Source: Littorina saxatilis (Eukaryota > Mollusca > Gastropoda > Littorinimorpha > Littorinidae). Taken from it: a stretch of DNA of 64,000 nucleotides. Of the stretch, positions 9,401-20,739 are shown one piece after another; positions within the stretch are counted from its first letter, which is position 1, and the number at the start of each line of letters is the position of its first letter. Under the pieces are notes generated by a model. The model was not told where the DNA came from and ran no database searches. It saw only the letters and a list, made by a program, of their open reading frames with translations. The stretch lies in assembly GCF_037325665.1 (NCBI RefSeq), contig NC_090246.1, positions 62,209,622 to 62,273,621 on the forward strand. The letters are read 5' to 3'. The position numbers were made by a program, and so were the translations under genes.

Positions 9401-12400
9401 CAAATCCAGCGCGCTACCGACTGAGCTACATCCCCGCCCGAGTATTTTAGTAATCAGAATAGAAATCCAACTAAGTTTAGATACCAAAACATTTACAATG
9501 CCATAAATACAACATACCTTCTTAAACTTTTGCTCTGAAACTATTTTTACGTTTGTGAGAAGAAAATGTTGACTTGTTAGGTGTCAATCGTAACGGAAGA
9601 CACAATGGTTATGCCATTTTTTTTAGTCCAGCCGTCTCAGCTATGTGAGCAATAGCAATATATATCCTTAGCTTACAATGCATGTATGTATACAAATGTG
9701 ATTTTGAGCCATTTAACACTTTTTATGAACAAAATAATAAGCATAGTACTGTGTCCTGCGTTACAGTTGACACACATAAATATCAAGCTTTGTCGTGGCA
9801 TTATCAAAAAGGTATGCTACAAGTTATCTTTTAACTGTCAAAAGCAGAATCTTAAAACAGTCTAAATGACTTTATTAAATTTGCAAAGCTCTGTTTGCAT
9901 TCTGAATTTTGCATGTGAATGTCCCATTTTAAGGATCACCTTTTGGCACAGGCTCATTTATTATGTCCAGTCAATCTTGTTTTGATAAAATTAAAGCCGC
10001 AACCACTCCATCCACTTCATGACAGTTGCGCGCGCTCTTGTCTTCCTAAGGCAAAAAAAAAAAAATTGTCTGTTTCTGGTCACCCGACCGACCCTAAATT
10101 TCGGCGCCGACCCTAAACTTTTTTTTTCCAAACTCAAAGTTTTTTTGGGTTTTTTTTTGTGGTAAAGGACAGGGTGAGAAAATGAACAACAAAAACGTGT
10201 GAAAACGAAAGTCCGCTGACGATTTGTAAATGTGTTGAGTGTCTTGTCTCTATGTATAGTGAATCCAGTCTCTTTGCGCGATTTTTAAAGTTAGTTTTAT
10301 TGGTCTACATTTGGGGTAAAAAAATAAAAAAAAAATTTAAAAAAAAAACCAATCCCGACCTACCGACCCTATTTTTTTTAGCCATGTTACCAGAAACAGA
10401 CAATTTTTTTTTTTTTGCCTAAACTGATGAATCGACACCAACATCGTAAGTGCGTGGATGGGTGCTTGTCAGTGTTTGCGAGCATGTAAGCCTCGGTAAG
10501 CTTAATAGTAATAGAGTGTTTCGCTCAACGAGTCACGAAGTTGTGTGTTTGTGTGTGTTTTGTGTGTGTTTGCGTGTGTGTTAGTGTGTGTGTGCCCACG
10601 CTGCGTGTAAGAGAAAATTGACAGAATCGTATTTAGCCTTTATCACATGACCTAGATTCATTGTATAGATAGATCTAGGAACAAGCAATATTTGTTGGGA
10701 TGATAGAAAAAGGACAGAAGAGATTTGATATTCACAAACACCTCATCCTGGACGATCATTACTCCAACTACACGATCAAAACAAGCCGGAGAGAAACATT
10801 ACGTTTACTGTCATTTAGTTCCGAGTAGATTTCGGTCGGATTTAGATACCCCCCGGTCGGATTTAGGTTCCCACACCTACCTCCAATGTTTCCCGACAAA
10901 CGCTTCTTTAATAACGGAAAGTAACGACACGGGCACCTATTTAAAACAAGAATTGCGTACGGAAAACGCTGGTCTTACCAGACAAGACATATTTGCTAAA
11001 CTTTACGATTTAGAGCCTTGAGAATAAAACAATGATCTCAATCGGTCGGAATTAGATACCCTTACCCTACTGGCTCCTGCAACGTACCCTTACCAGATCC
11101 AGATCCAGATTAAAATTTCCTGCATGTGTGCCAAGTGAATCGGTTCTTCAACTTATTCAGTTATTGAGTTAACGTTAACATTAACACACTTATTTTGATG
11201 CACTTCTTCTTTTTCTTCTTCTTCTTCATACTGAGCTAATCCCTGTAGAGGGCAACTATCCTCATGTGTTGGTGCGCCTAAGGTCCCTAATGTGAAACTT
11301 AAGATGAAGTGGACAGTGTACCTATAGATCTATGAAAATAAAAACAAGGGTTAAATGATTTTTGGTGAATTCACATTCATCTCATGGAAATACAGTGGAA
11401 CCCCTCTCTAAGACCCCCCTCTCTAAGGACTACCCCGCCACAACGACCCTTTTTTTTTAACCGATGTGTTTCCTTATATAGTTGTCACCAGTGTAGCGAC
11501 CACCCTGCTCTAACGTCTAAGGACCGACCTAACAGCTTGTACAACGACTTTGTCAGACAAAGCCAAGACTCTCAGTCAGCGTAACGCATCACTGACAAAC
11601 CGGTTATAACCAGTTATAACCGTCTCGCGTAAGCAAAGGCACTAAACCGCTGAGAGGTGTGATGGTTGGGTGGGCTGAGTAAACATCACAAACCAATCAT
11701 CGAGATCAAAGGCAGGTCCATTGTGATAGCTGGGTGGCCTTGTTTATGGACACCTTCTTCCCAGGGGTCATTGACCCAGTTTTAGCTATGAGAGGTGGTT
11801 CCCCTTTCATATCTGAGAGAGGAAACACTTCCTGCACCCGGGTCAGTGACCGAGTTTAACCTATGGGGAGTTTAACCTATGGCGCGGTCTCTTTGATGTC
11901 TTGAGAGGAAACTTGGCCAGGGTACTGAGATCTGAGGGTAGTACATGCACCAGAACTGGTGGACACCATCGACAATGTCAAACATGAAATCGAAGCAGTT
12001 TGCTTGAGGAAACGGTCGTCAGCAACTCAAACTTCTCTGTTTTCTTTTTTTAAGAAAATCTGAGGTGACTTTCTTTGTGGCCCCCTGACCCCGCCCCCTC
12101 CCTCTGTAAGGACCCCCCTCCATAAGGACCGATTTTTGTCAACATTTTCAAGGTCGCTAGAGAGGGGTTCCACTGTAGTAGAAATAACTTCAATACGGTG
12201 CATAGAGCATTTTATGAAGAGCATGATTGCAAGAAAGTTTTTTTGAAACTATCAGTTTCACCCTTGCAATTCAGGACGGACTTCACTGTTAGTGTTTCAT
12301 ATAAGATATATATTATAAATCTCTTCCTTTACTGCGATTGCAGGAAACATGCGCCTTGGCCTGACTCAGCACTGTCAGATCATTCACCGGCGACCAGAGA

Positions 12401-13204
12401 TCTGCACTTGGCCACAGTTGCCCGCAGAATGGACGCTGGCCTTCCTGTGTATTGTGGGGGGCATCATTTGTCTGACCACAACCTGCATTCTGCTTCTGCT
12501 GTCTCATTGGTACCGTCGCGCTACCAAATATGTCAGATGGGTTGCCCTTTTTGCAAGTGAGTGACAGCTTGAAACGTTTTTGATACTGGTTGGAGAGTTT
12601 GTTTTATGGTTGGTTTGAGGATGGATGGGAAGGTCAGTGGGTGTTTGTGTGTGGCGAATGGGTTCATTAGCTTTTGGGTGCATGTTTACCTGAAGGACGG
12701 ACTGAAACAGTTAATGTGTGTTGTTGTTTTTCTCATGGCATTCTGTGATATAACATTCAACAGAGGTAGTTTGTTCATTGATGCACTGTCTTTAATTTTA
12801 TCAGTTTCTTGATTTGCCTGAGCTATCTTTTGTTTGTTCTATGTCTGCAACTGGCTTTGTTTGGATTCTTTTTTTCAAGTGTTATTAAATGATTAGATCA
12901 TTACTTTTGTATTAATAACATGATTCCTGCTCTTACACCTTGATCTGTTATAATTCAAAGAATGGGTGCAATGTAATTATGTACATTATTTTAATGCATT
13001 GTTTGCTTCTTTTCAGTGACACTGTTTTGCCTGGCAGCAGTGGTGTTCCCCATTGGTTTCCACGTGGCGGCTATTGGAGGTCAGCCATACAAGTTGCCGC
13101 ACCACACGCAAGTCGGCTCCGCCTACGTTCTTTTCATCATGGCCATCTTCTTCACCGTCATCTCTGAACTCTTCTCCAGCCGTGTGTGTCTTCCTGTTCT
13201 ATGA
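6430..13204 (+). CDS. MOSMO: MOSMO (modulator of Smoothened), three coding exons
   Basis: Coding exons are 6430-6535, 12344-12556 and 13017-13204. Donors are GTAAGT and GTGAGT, acceptors end in CAG, and both introns are phase 1. The total is 507 nt, 168 residues, against about 167 in human. Four hydrophobic segments are visible: about 5-25, 67-90, 107-122 and 138-160. Family landmarks are MDKL at the N-terminus, NPDWI near 25-29, the pair HRRPEIC (50-56), SHWYRRATKYVRW (89-101), FPIGFH (117-122), GGQPYKLP and a C-terminal RVCLP. MOSMO (attenuator of hedgehog) works with MEGF8 and MGRN1 to promote ubiquitination and loss of Smoothened from the cilium, dampening Hedgehog signalling. Intron 1 (5.8 kb) is full of repeats: a LINE fragment, a SINE, a Harbinger-like MITE and a pogo-like element. 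The reading frame itself looks intact. Confidence 0.95.
6600..6975 (-). mobile_element. LINE 3'-end fragment (CR1/L2 type) in MOSMO intron 1
   Basis: On the minus strand this encodes the C-terminal tail of a LINE ORF2 (FTNRVVDTWNALDKSTVEAP, then SLNSFKNRID), close in form to the C-terminus of the LINE at 1990-5330. About 200 bp of 3' UTR follow, then a tail of ATCTT-type repeats near 6600-6635. Only the extreme 3' end is present, the usual result of 5' truncation. It is a different subfamily from the full LINE, judged by its 3' UTR and tail. Confidence 0.8.
8410..9790. repeat. spaced cluster of TGTTACRRTTGACAC motifs
   Basis: At least eight near-matches to TGTTACRRTTGACAC occur in about 1.4 kb: near 8420 (inverted), 8628, 8803, 8836, 9019, 9187, 9583 (inverted) and 9758. 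Several are preceded by ACTGTGTC and followed by ACACAAA. Spacing is irregular (30-400 bp) and the sequence between is AT-rich and unrelated. The cluster lies within the 7446-11070 region; SINE 9220-9439 is inserted in it. Confidence 0.5.
9220..9439 (-). mobile_element. tRNA-derived SINE, family A, internally deleted
   Basis: The tRNA-like head and the distal end match the full copies at 580-957 and 28201-28577, but about 150 bp of the middle are missing. The target-site duplication GAGTATTTTAGT is present on both sides (9208-9219 and 9440-9451), so the deletion happened in or before this insertion and not by joining two copies. Confidence 0.9.
10050..10419. mobile_element. PIF/Harbinger-like MITE with TAA target duplication
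   Basis: Terminal inverted repeats are GGC, an A tract, then ATTGTCTGTTTCTGG at the left and its complement at the right, about 30 bp each. TAA flanks both sides (10047-10049 and 10420-10422), the 3-bp duplication typical of PIF/Harbinger. The interior near each end carries CCGACCCTA-type motifs, shared with the MITE at 50169-50474. There is no coding sequence. Confidence 0.75.
11071..11392. other. intronic sequence, low-complexity CTT tract only
   Basis: Apart from a CTT-rich tract at about 11206-11228, I see nothing recognisable here. Confidence 0.4.
11393..12175. mobile_element. pogo/Tc1-mariner-like non-autonomous transposon
   Basis: The ends are inverted: CAGTGGAACCCCTCTCT at the left and AGAGAGGGGTTCCACTG at the right. 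TA flanks both sides, as for the Tc1/mariner/pogo group. CAGTGG-type termini are common in pogo-like MITEs. No transposase frame is visible. A fragment of the same family lies at about 49424-49550 in inverse orientation. Confidence 0.8.
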
Positions 13205-14230
13205 TGGCAATCAATATGTTTAGCTTCTCTGCCAAACAGCTTTACTTCTGCCGGTCTTTGAATTCTAGTTCTTGTCAGGACTGTGGTCTGGTCTTAGAAG
13301 TTAGATCTGAATACAGCAGATTTTCCAGTCAGAATAATTATATTTGTGCATAATCAAAATCTGTCAGGATGACCTGAAATGAATTAACCCACATGCACTG
13401 AATTTACACAGGCTGTGAGGATGAACTAAAAAATACAGTAAATTCACAAGACAGTAAATATGCTGAATGTGTACACACTCTCACGATGCACTAAAGTTAC
13501 AGTGACTTCACGGGGCAGGAGGCATTGTGATATTAGGCACATGTTTTGTGTTTCCAATAAGGTACATCATTCTGGGGAAAGATGTTGATCCAAGCTGTCA
13601 ACGAGCTTGCATGTTTACACAAAATCACCAGACAATTACATGTGTGGAGACTTCTTGATCTGTGTTGCAAAGTGAGCCTTTGAGAAGACACAAACCTGAC
13701 TGAAAACAAAAAGAAAAATTGATGTGTCACGCTGTAGCGGTCAGACAATATTGTGCACTTGGTTTTTTCACTGGATAGTGGATGAGCAGCACATGGAGAA
13801 CAAATCAATATATCTATATATATTCCACCATTTTACCAGAAGCTGTCTTAGTCGTCACTGAAGGTGTGTCACAAACCTCACTCCTCCTTTTTTGATCACA
13901 TTCTGCTGCCAACTGTTAAGTGTAAGGGCTTCTACTTTCATGCACGTTTGTGTGCATGAATAATAACCAATCACACAAAAAAAGGGACTTATATATGTAC
14001 TCATACTCACGAAGACTGGCAAAAATCTAAAGACTGAGAACTACATGTACACAGTGTAAACCAAGTGTCACTGCGAGACGAAAGCAATACATCTTGCAGT
14101 GCAAACGGTTGCCTGCTTGTGCCAAGTAAATGTGACTGTGATGGATTCTGTATGTAAAGTATTTAGTCTGTTTTTGGGTAAATAATGTTTACCTTTATAT
14201 GTTTCACTGAAGCAGATGCTGTTGGTGATG
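13205..14230. other. MOSMO 3' flank, probably 3' UTR
   Basis: This is AT-rich sequence after the MOSMO stop, with no frame or repeat that I recognise. A polyadenylation signal could not be assigned, because the first downstream AATAAA matches lie inside mobile elements. Confidence 0.4.
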
Positions 14231-14243
14231 ATCATGTTTGCTG

Positions 14244-14625
14244 GGGCGGGGATGTAGCTCAGTCGGTAGCGCGCTGGATTTGTATCCAGTTGGCCGCTGT
14301 CAGCGTGAGTTCGTCCCCACGTTCGGCGAGAGATTTATTTCTCAGTCAACTTTGTGTGCAGACTCTCCTCGGTGTCCGAACACCCCCCGTGTGTACACGC
14401 AAGCACAAGACCAAGTGCGCACGAAAAAGATCCTGTAATCCATGTCAGAGTTCAGTGTGTTATAGAAACATGAAAATACCCAGCATGCTTCCTCCGAAAA
14501 CGGCGTATGACTGCCTAAATGGCGGGGTAAAAAACGGTCATACACGTAAAATTCCACTCGTGCAAAAAACACGAGTGTACATGGGAGTTTCAGCCCACGA
14601 ACGCAGAAGAAGAAGAAAAAGAAGA
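14244..14625 (+). mobile_element. tRNA-derived SINE, family A, full length
   Basis: It opens with GGGGCGGGGATGTAGCTCAG, has the family body and ends in GAAGAA repeats. The target-site duplication ATCATGTTTGCTG lies at 14231-14243 and again from 14626. It is very close in sequence to the copy at 28201-28577. Confidence 0.93.
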
Positions 14626-14639
14626 ATCATGTTTGCTGC

Positions 14640-15896
14640 CACAGATCTGTCCAGGCCTGTACATAGAATGAGAGCACCCTTCCACTTGGACACATACCAA
14701 AAGTCAACAGTCTGGCGGCTTTCTCTACAGAGTAGTATTTTTTTTCTGAATTAATTTAGCAGATTGACGAAGGTGTCACTTCCGACAATAATTCAACTTC
14801 CTTCCCCTTTTTGCGGGTTTCCCCTCCATTTTCTTTCAAACCCTGTTCGTTCCGTGTTGCGTCTGCTTTTTGTTGTCTTTTGTGTTCTTTTCCTGATGAA
14901 GCTTTCAGAAGCGAAAATTCATAATCGTCTTGTGTCGTCTTTGTATCGGTGAGTACAGTAATCCTTTGTTTTTTTAACTTTGTTCATCTTACCACAGTCA
15001 CTTTGTTGTTAAGATTTTTTTTTTTTTAATAATTCAACAACAAAATTCTGCACAAGACGCACACAGGTTGTTGGTAGTTGACATACATGTGTTTAAGTTC
15101 AAAGATGCTGGTATCCTGTGTGAAAACCCTGGGCAGATCTGTTGTGGTGAACCTGATTGCTTACATGAGAACAAATGTACCTGTAATATTTGTGTGCGTG
15201 TGTGTGTGTTTTTTCAGAACACATTTTACAAACAAACTTTTGAATTCAAAACAAATGTTCTGGACAAGATTGCAGTACAAAGTACATTTACGCTGTTGGG
15301 CATTTACAACCAATATTTTGACTTCAAAACAAATGTTCGGGACAAGATTGCAGTAGAGGCTGATGGGCATTTGTCAAAAGTTAGGGCTATGTAGCACTAT
15401 GTATGCATACTATTGTTAACCAGCTAATATGAAAGAGAAATGTAAATAGTATTTCATACATTACCATTTCTTTCTGACTGTCCATTGTTCACACATGCTG
15501 TAAAATTACATTGTAAATGATTCAACTATTTTAAAACAGTGAATACATTTTACATTATTTCACTTCATTTTATTGGAGAATTGGGATAACATAAATAGTA
15601 AGAGGTCAGATTCAGGGACTGGACCACTGAGGTCATGTTCGGTTTTGTACAAGAGAATAGTTGGTTGTTGTTGTTTGTTTTTTTGTTTTTTTCTACGTCC
15701 TTTTTATGTCCTTTCAACCGACATGTATTTGGCTATTCAGGACTAATTCAATTTTGTTTCCTTTCTCAGTTTACATTGAAGAAGAGAAAAAGAAAATGGC
15801 AGCACAAAGTCTTCACTGGCTGAGAATTTATTCTTGACTTTTGGAGTTTCACTAATGCCACATTTTGTTTAATTTCTCCTGGATCAAGTTGTCTTT
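14640..15896. other. MOSMO downstream region with a ~90-bp tandem duplication
   Basis: The only structure seen is a degenerate direct repeat at about 15232-15362, with AAAACAAATGTTC and GACAAGATTGCAGTA in both units. No gene is recognised. Confidence 0.4.
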
Positions 15897-17150
15897 TTAC
15901 ATTTAGTTAAGTTTTGACTAAATGTTTTAACATAGAGGGGGAATCGAGACGAGGGTCGTGGTGTATGTGTGTCTGTCTGTCTGTCTGTCTGTGCGTGTGT
16001 GTGTGTAGAGCGATTCAGACCATACTACTGAACCGATCTTTATGAAATTTTACATGAGAGTTCCTGGGAATGATATCCCCGGACGTTTTTTTCTGTTTTT
16101 CGATAAATACCTTTGATGACGTCATATCCGGCTTTTTGTAAAAGTTGAGGCGGCACTGTCACACCCTCATTTTTCAATCAAATTGATTGAAATTTTGGCC
16201 AAGCAATTTTCGACGAAGGCCGGACTTCGGTATTGCATTTCAGCTTGGTGGCTTAAAAATTAATTTATGACTTTGGTCATTAAAAATCTGAAAATTGTAA
16301 AAAAAAAAAAAGTTTTATAAAACGATCCAAATTTACGTTCATCTTATTCTTCATCATTTTCTGATTCCAAAAACATATAAATATGTTATATTTGGATTAA
16401 AAACAAGCTCTGAAAATTAAAAATATAAAAATTATGATCAAAATAAAATTTTTGAAATCAATTTAAAAACACCCCCCGCGGGTTAGGGGGAAGAATTTAG
16501 CCGATGCTCCCCAGCATGTCGTAAGAGGCGACTAACGGATTCTGTTTCTCCTTTTTCCCTTGTTAAGTGTTTCTTGTATAGAATATAGTCAATGTTTGTA
16601 AAGATTTTAGTCAAGCAGTATGTAAGAAATGTTAAGTCCTTTGTACTGGAAACTTGCATTCTCCCAGTAAGGTAATAATTATATTGTACTACGTTGCAAG
16701 CCCCTGGAGCAATTTTTTTATTAGTGCTTTTGTGAACAAGAAACAATTAACAAGTGGCTCTATCCCATCTCCCCCCCTTTCCCCGTCGCGATATAACCTT
16801 CGTGGTTGAAAACGACGTTAAACACCAAATAAAGAAAAGAAAGAATTTAAAAACACTTTCATCTTATTCCTTGTCGGTTCCTGATTCCAAAAACATATAG
16901 ATATGATATGTTTGGATTAAAAACACGCTCAGAAAGTTCAAACGAAGAGAGGTACAGAAAAGCGTGCTATCCTTCTCAGCGCAACTACTACCCCGCTCTT
17001 CTTGTCAATTTCACTGCCTTTACCACGAGCGGTGGACAGACGATGCTACGAGTATACGGTCTTGCTGAAAAATTGCCTTGCGTTCAGTTTCATTCTGTGA
17101 GTTCGACAGCTTGACTAAATGTTGTATTTTCGCCTTACGCGACTTGTTTT
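15897..17150 (+). mobile_element. Helentron-like non-autonomous element, family HA, copy 1 (SINE inserted)
   Basis: The 5' end is a hairpin, ATTTAGTTAAG then TTTTGACTAAATG. A GTCT-rich microsatellite follows at about 15971-15992. The 3' end repeats the hairpin arm inverted (CTTGACTAAAT), followed by about 28 bp with a small TCGC/GCGA stem and a terminal CTTGTTT. This order (5' sub-terminal inverted repeat, GTCY microsatellite, 3' inverted repeat then stem-loop, insertion between T residues) is that of HINE/DINE-1 elements mobilised by Helentrons. SINE family C is inserted at 16472-16838 with its own target duplication. Other copies: 33401, 46884, 58008 and 62283. Confidence 0.75.
16472..16838 (+). 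mobile_element. SINE family C nested in a Helentron-like element
   Basis: The head CCGCGGGTTAGGGGGAAGAA and tail GACGTTAAACACCAAATAAA match the copies at 25413, 50054 and 55438. The direct repeat AATTTAAAAACAC, part of the host element, flanks it on both sides, proving it inserted after the Helentron-like element. Whether its head derives from a tRNA is not clear. Confidence 0.9.
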
Positions 17151-17342
17151 CTCATATTGTCAGACATTGTGTTCCATTCATTTCAGCTGGTTGATACACT
17201 GATGATCAACTATAGTTGTCAGTTTTGATGCCTATCTTTTGTTGTTGGACCATGAAGCATAAAGGTTTATTTAAATTAAACCTGACAGTTGATATATTAG
17301 TAATTGTTTTTATTGGAATTGTATATATATATATATATACTA

Positions 17343-17774
17343 GAGGAATACCCGGCTTCGCAGACCGTTTGGCAGACCCTTGATTTTTTACCCCCGACGC
17401 GAGACAGAGTATGCAGCGTGGCGGTTCGCCGGCTTAGAGCACGTGTTGAAAATTTTCATCCACCAGTTTGTGCCCGGGGTCCACCTGAATATGCCCACCA
17501 AATTTGATGCAGAATATTTACGATGGGAGGGGTAGTATATATTAGTGGCAATATTTTGAAGATGGGAGGAATTGTGTACACGAATTGCAATACTTAGATG
17601 TACTACCTGTGCAGAAAAGCGCTGCTTTCGTGTGGCGGAAGTAAAAGAAGTGAAGAAGTAGAGCCGAACAAAAAAGTTTTTATTTTCGTACTTCGTATCG
17701 CGAAACAGAGTATTTATTCACCGCGGTTCACCGCAACGCAAACACACACACACACCACACCACACCACACCACA

Positions 17775-17816
<42 letters not shown>

Positions 17817-18400
17817 AGAGAAGCCGTATATATATATATATAGATATATACGGAGATAGATGACAGTGGCTATAAATAGATTCGACCTTTGCACTTTTAC
17901 AGTGAGGACAACAGGTGCAAGGAAAGCGTTGTGGACAGTGACCTTCTAAAAATAGTAACGGGAATATCTGAAGCTGCTTGTCATACGGTAGCATTCTGAT
18001 CAGTCATCGCTCAACGGCTATCGCCAGTTATCTCAGAGAATGAGCCGTACTCATTTTGACCTAAGTTCAGGATGATACCGTAGCTGTGATCGAAAGATCA
18101 AACTTTCTCATTCAGTATTCTTGCAAATACAGTACGTGATTGACGCCACACGAAGGAAGGGAGATAAACGCGCAAAACACTGGAGAAGATAAGGAAGAGT
18201 TACTGGGAATGGATCTGAATGAATGAACAGAAAAACCAAAATCGGTTTACCGCGCCGCGCTTAGAGCACGTGTTCAAAATTTTCATCGACCAGATTGTGT
18301 CCGGGGTCTACCTGAATATGCCCACCAAATTTGAAGCAGATCCATCGAGAACTTTGGCCATGCATCGCGAACAGACAGACAGACACACACAAGCCGTATA
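17343..18400 (+). repeat. dispersed repeat with internal duplication and CA tract
   Basis: Two related blocks (about 17410-17520 and 18243-18380) share CTTAGAGCACGTGTT, AAAATTTTCATC and GGTCYACCTGAATATGCCC. Between them is a CA/CCACA microsatellite (17744-17812) and a TA tract. The second block runs into ATCGCGAACAGACAGACAGA, a motif often seen at 3' ends of RTE-like LINEs and related repeats. The family is not assigned. Confidence 0.5.
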
Positions 18401-19541
18401 AAGATATAGATATATATCCCATGACCTCCCTTCTTTGTCTCTGTTACTTCAGTATGGGTATATATGTTGTATTTTTATAGCTCAATAAATACATCATGGA
18501 CTCCAAAAAATATATGATAGTGCAGATTCCGATTTGGGCAAAGGACTACTTTCCTCCCGACCTTTGACCTCGCGCCGAACAATGTGACACATTTGTATGA
18601 AGTTCTAAAATCGTATTGCACGGCTCAGAAAACCATATCAGTTGCACGCAAAAATGAATCTCAGAACTGATCTGATGTATGAGATGCAATAAGCAAAAGT
18701 TTCTTTCATTATGAAAGCAATGCAGGTCGAAAAAAACGAACATTCAACTTACAAGATAACCAGATGCTAGCGAACCAAAACAAAAACACGAGTACCCTCC
18801 CCTTGCATCGTTAGCAGACGACTTTTGAGAATCTGTCGGTAGTGTGTTTTGGTGTGCGCCTTCAGCTATCAAACATCGGCTGTTTCACGTGTTTTGCGAG
18901 CAAGTCTACTCTTTTGCCTGGCTCTGCAGTAAGTCCACATATTTTTCCGTAATCCAGTCATATTCCTTCAAAATGCAATCAATCGGCGGTGACAGACGTG
19001 TCGGTCGCGTTTTCCTCTCACCCATACCAGTTTAAGTTCATCCATGCAAACACACTCGCAAAACAGTTTATCACGTAGATACATTTCAAATAGGGAGCAA
19101 ATGGTTAAATCTAAACCTACATATTTGTTCCCTAAGATTTGCTTCTCTGTCAATAAGCCTAATTACACACGTTCGAGAAAAACAACGTGGAATCAATTCT
19201 GAATCGAGTAAGCCAAATGGGTCCCAAACCCGTTTCGCCCGTTCTGCCGACCTGAAACGCAAAACAAAAGAATTGTGCGCTTCAACTAAATTAATTTCTA
19301 TTCGACTTCATTACTTTCTTGCAACTTATGAACCTTTACTTAAAGCTTTTAAATGGTCTGAAAGTAGTGTTACCGCGTACTTATCGATGCACTCATTCGT
19401 TTTATTTTTTCAGCGACGGTCACTTAGTTTAAGGTTGCAAAAGGGCTAAGTCTCGCTGGCAACAGTTTTACCCTGCACAGATCGCAACAGTGCCGCTAGT
19501 AGTCTACACTTTGTGTTTGATGGTAGAATGGGATATACAGA
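18401..19541. other. intergenic, nothing recognised
   Basis: No conserved reading frame, RNA gene or repeat recognised over this 1.1 kb. An AATAAA at 18483 on the plus strand could serve as a polyadenylation signal, but no transcript can be tied to it. Confidence 0.35.
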
Positions 19542-19701
19542 TTACAACACTCGTGGTTTTTTATATGGCTTGTATTTCAGTCAAGACCCAGCGGGAATAT
19601 CAATCGAGAGCCACTCGCCAGAGGCTCGTGTCTCCCGATGATATTCATCCGCTGGGTCTTGACTGAAATACAAGCCATATAAAAAACCACTCGTGTTGTA
19701 A
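19542..19701. mobile_element. fold-back MITE, near-perfect 160-bp palindrome
   Basis: The left arm starts TTACAACACTCGTGGTTTTT and the right arm ends AAAAACCACTCGTGTTGTAA. The arms stay complementary for about 50 bp (CAGTCAAGACCCAGCGG against CCGCTGGGTCTTGACTG), and the loop is itself partly palindromic (GAATATCA / TGATATTC). An RNA copy would fold into a long hairpin. No coding sequence. Confidence 0.75.
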
Positions 19702-20739
19702 CCTATACATATTCAACACTTAAGCTTTAAGAATTCAAGAATCACTGATCTTAGTTACCTTTCATCCTAATGTGGTCTTTAAAGTTGGAAAGTTAAGTGT
19801 CAGTTTGCCAAAGACATTGTTCGGATATATAACGCTGGATATCATTGGTTTGGGAAGTTTTGTGTTTACTTGGATACACTGAGACACACACAAAAAACAT
19901 GGAACAGTGGAGTCAAGTGATCGACTGACATCCCAGTGAAAATAAGCTCCAATCTGTGTTTTCAGCACTTTCCGCTCAATACTACACTCTTTTCTTACAA
20001 AAGTATGCTCATCAGAGCTGACTATTCAATGCCGATAAGATTGGGCGCCTCAGTGCGCAGTTCGCTAACCAAAATGTGTAGATTGACACAGCTCGCTAGT
20101 GTTTGGCCTACAAGGTCAAAATGTTTTGGTTTGCCTCAGTATTTACAAAGAATTGCAACTCTTCCATAACCATAAAAACATGACAGAGTTATTTCAGGAA
20201 TCCGTCTATTGAGACAGAATATAGTTTAAAAAACGACTGCTCTAGATCTGATCCGAGTGTGGGTTTGCATAAAATGTACATGTACCGGTACTGTTGTTTA
20301 AATACATGTACATGTATAACTATTAGTTTGACGCTATCTTTGTTTAAGTTTGAAAATTGTTAAACTTGAACTAGACTTTTGAAATGATCTGTGATAAGGA
20401 ATTATATACTACTTGTTTATATAACATAACTGAAGTAACTGGAGGTGTCTTTTCTGGTCTTGGTACTTCCTTTGTACAATTCCATTACAAGAAAAGCCAG
20501 GCTTTCCTCTTGCATGTACAGACTGGAACAAATGTACAATTATATATATATATATCTGTCAGTATGTCTGTGACTTTGAAATGGTTGTGTTTTATAGTTA
20601 TCTTTTTATCAACATCAGGGGTTCTTTTTTCAAAGTGTTTGATTTGAGCATGTCATTATGAGTACGTTGAAGTCAAAAACCTGTTTTTGTTAAAAATCAA
20701 ACCACATTTTTTGCTCAAAATGCAATCTGCGTCATTTTT
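19702..20739. other. intergenic, nothing recognised
   Basis: AT-rich sequence with a small ACATGTAC palindrome cluster near 20274-20315 and a TA microsatellite near 20540. No gene recognised. Confidence 0.35.

Larger units (their letters stand above)
7446..11070. repeat. region bounded by inverted GGTATCTAAWTCCGACC motifs
   Basis: The motif GGTATCTAATTCCGACCGAT at about 7452 is mirrored by ATCGGTCGGAATTAGATACC at about 11040. More copies occur forward near 7480 and 7908 and reverse near 7880, 10834 and 10852, so several ends of one terminal-inverted-repeat family appear nested or tandem. The 7880/7908 pair forms a tight palindrome. I cannot see a transposase or a clear target duplication, so the superfamily is unknown. 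All of it lies in MOSMO intron 1. Confidence 0.55.
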
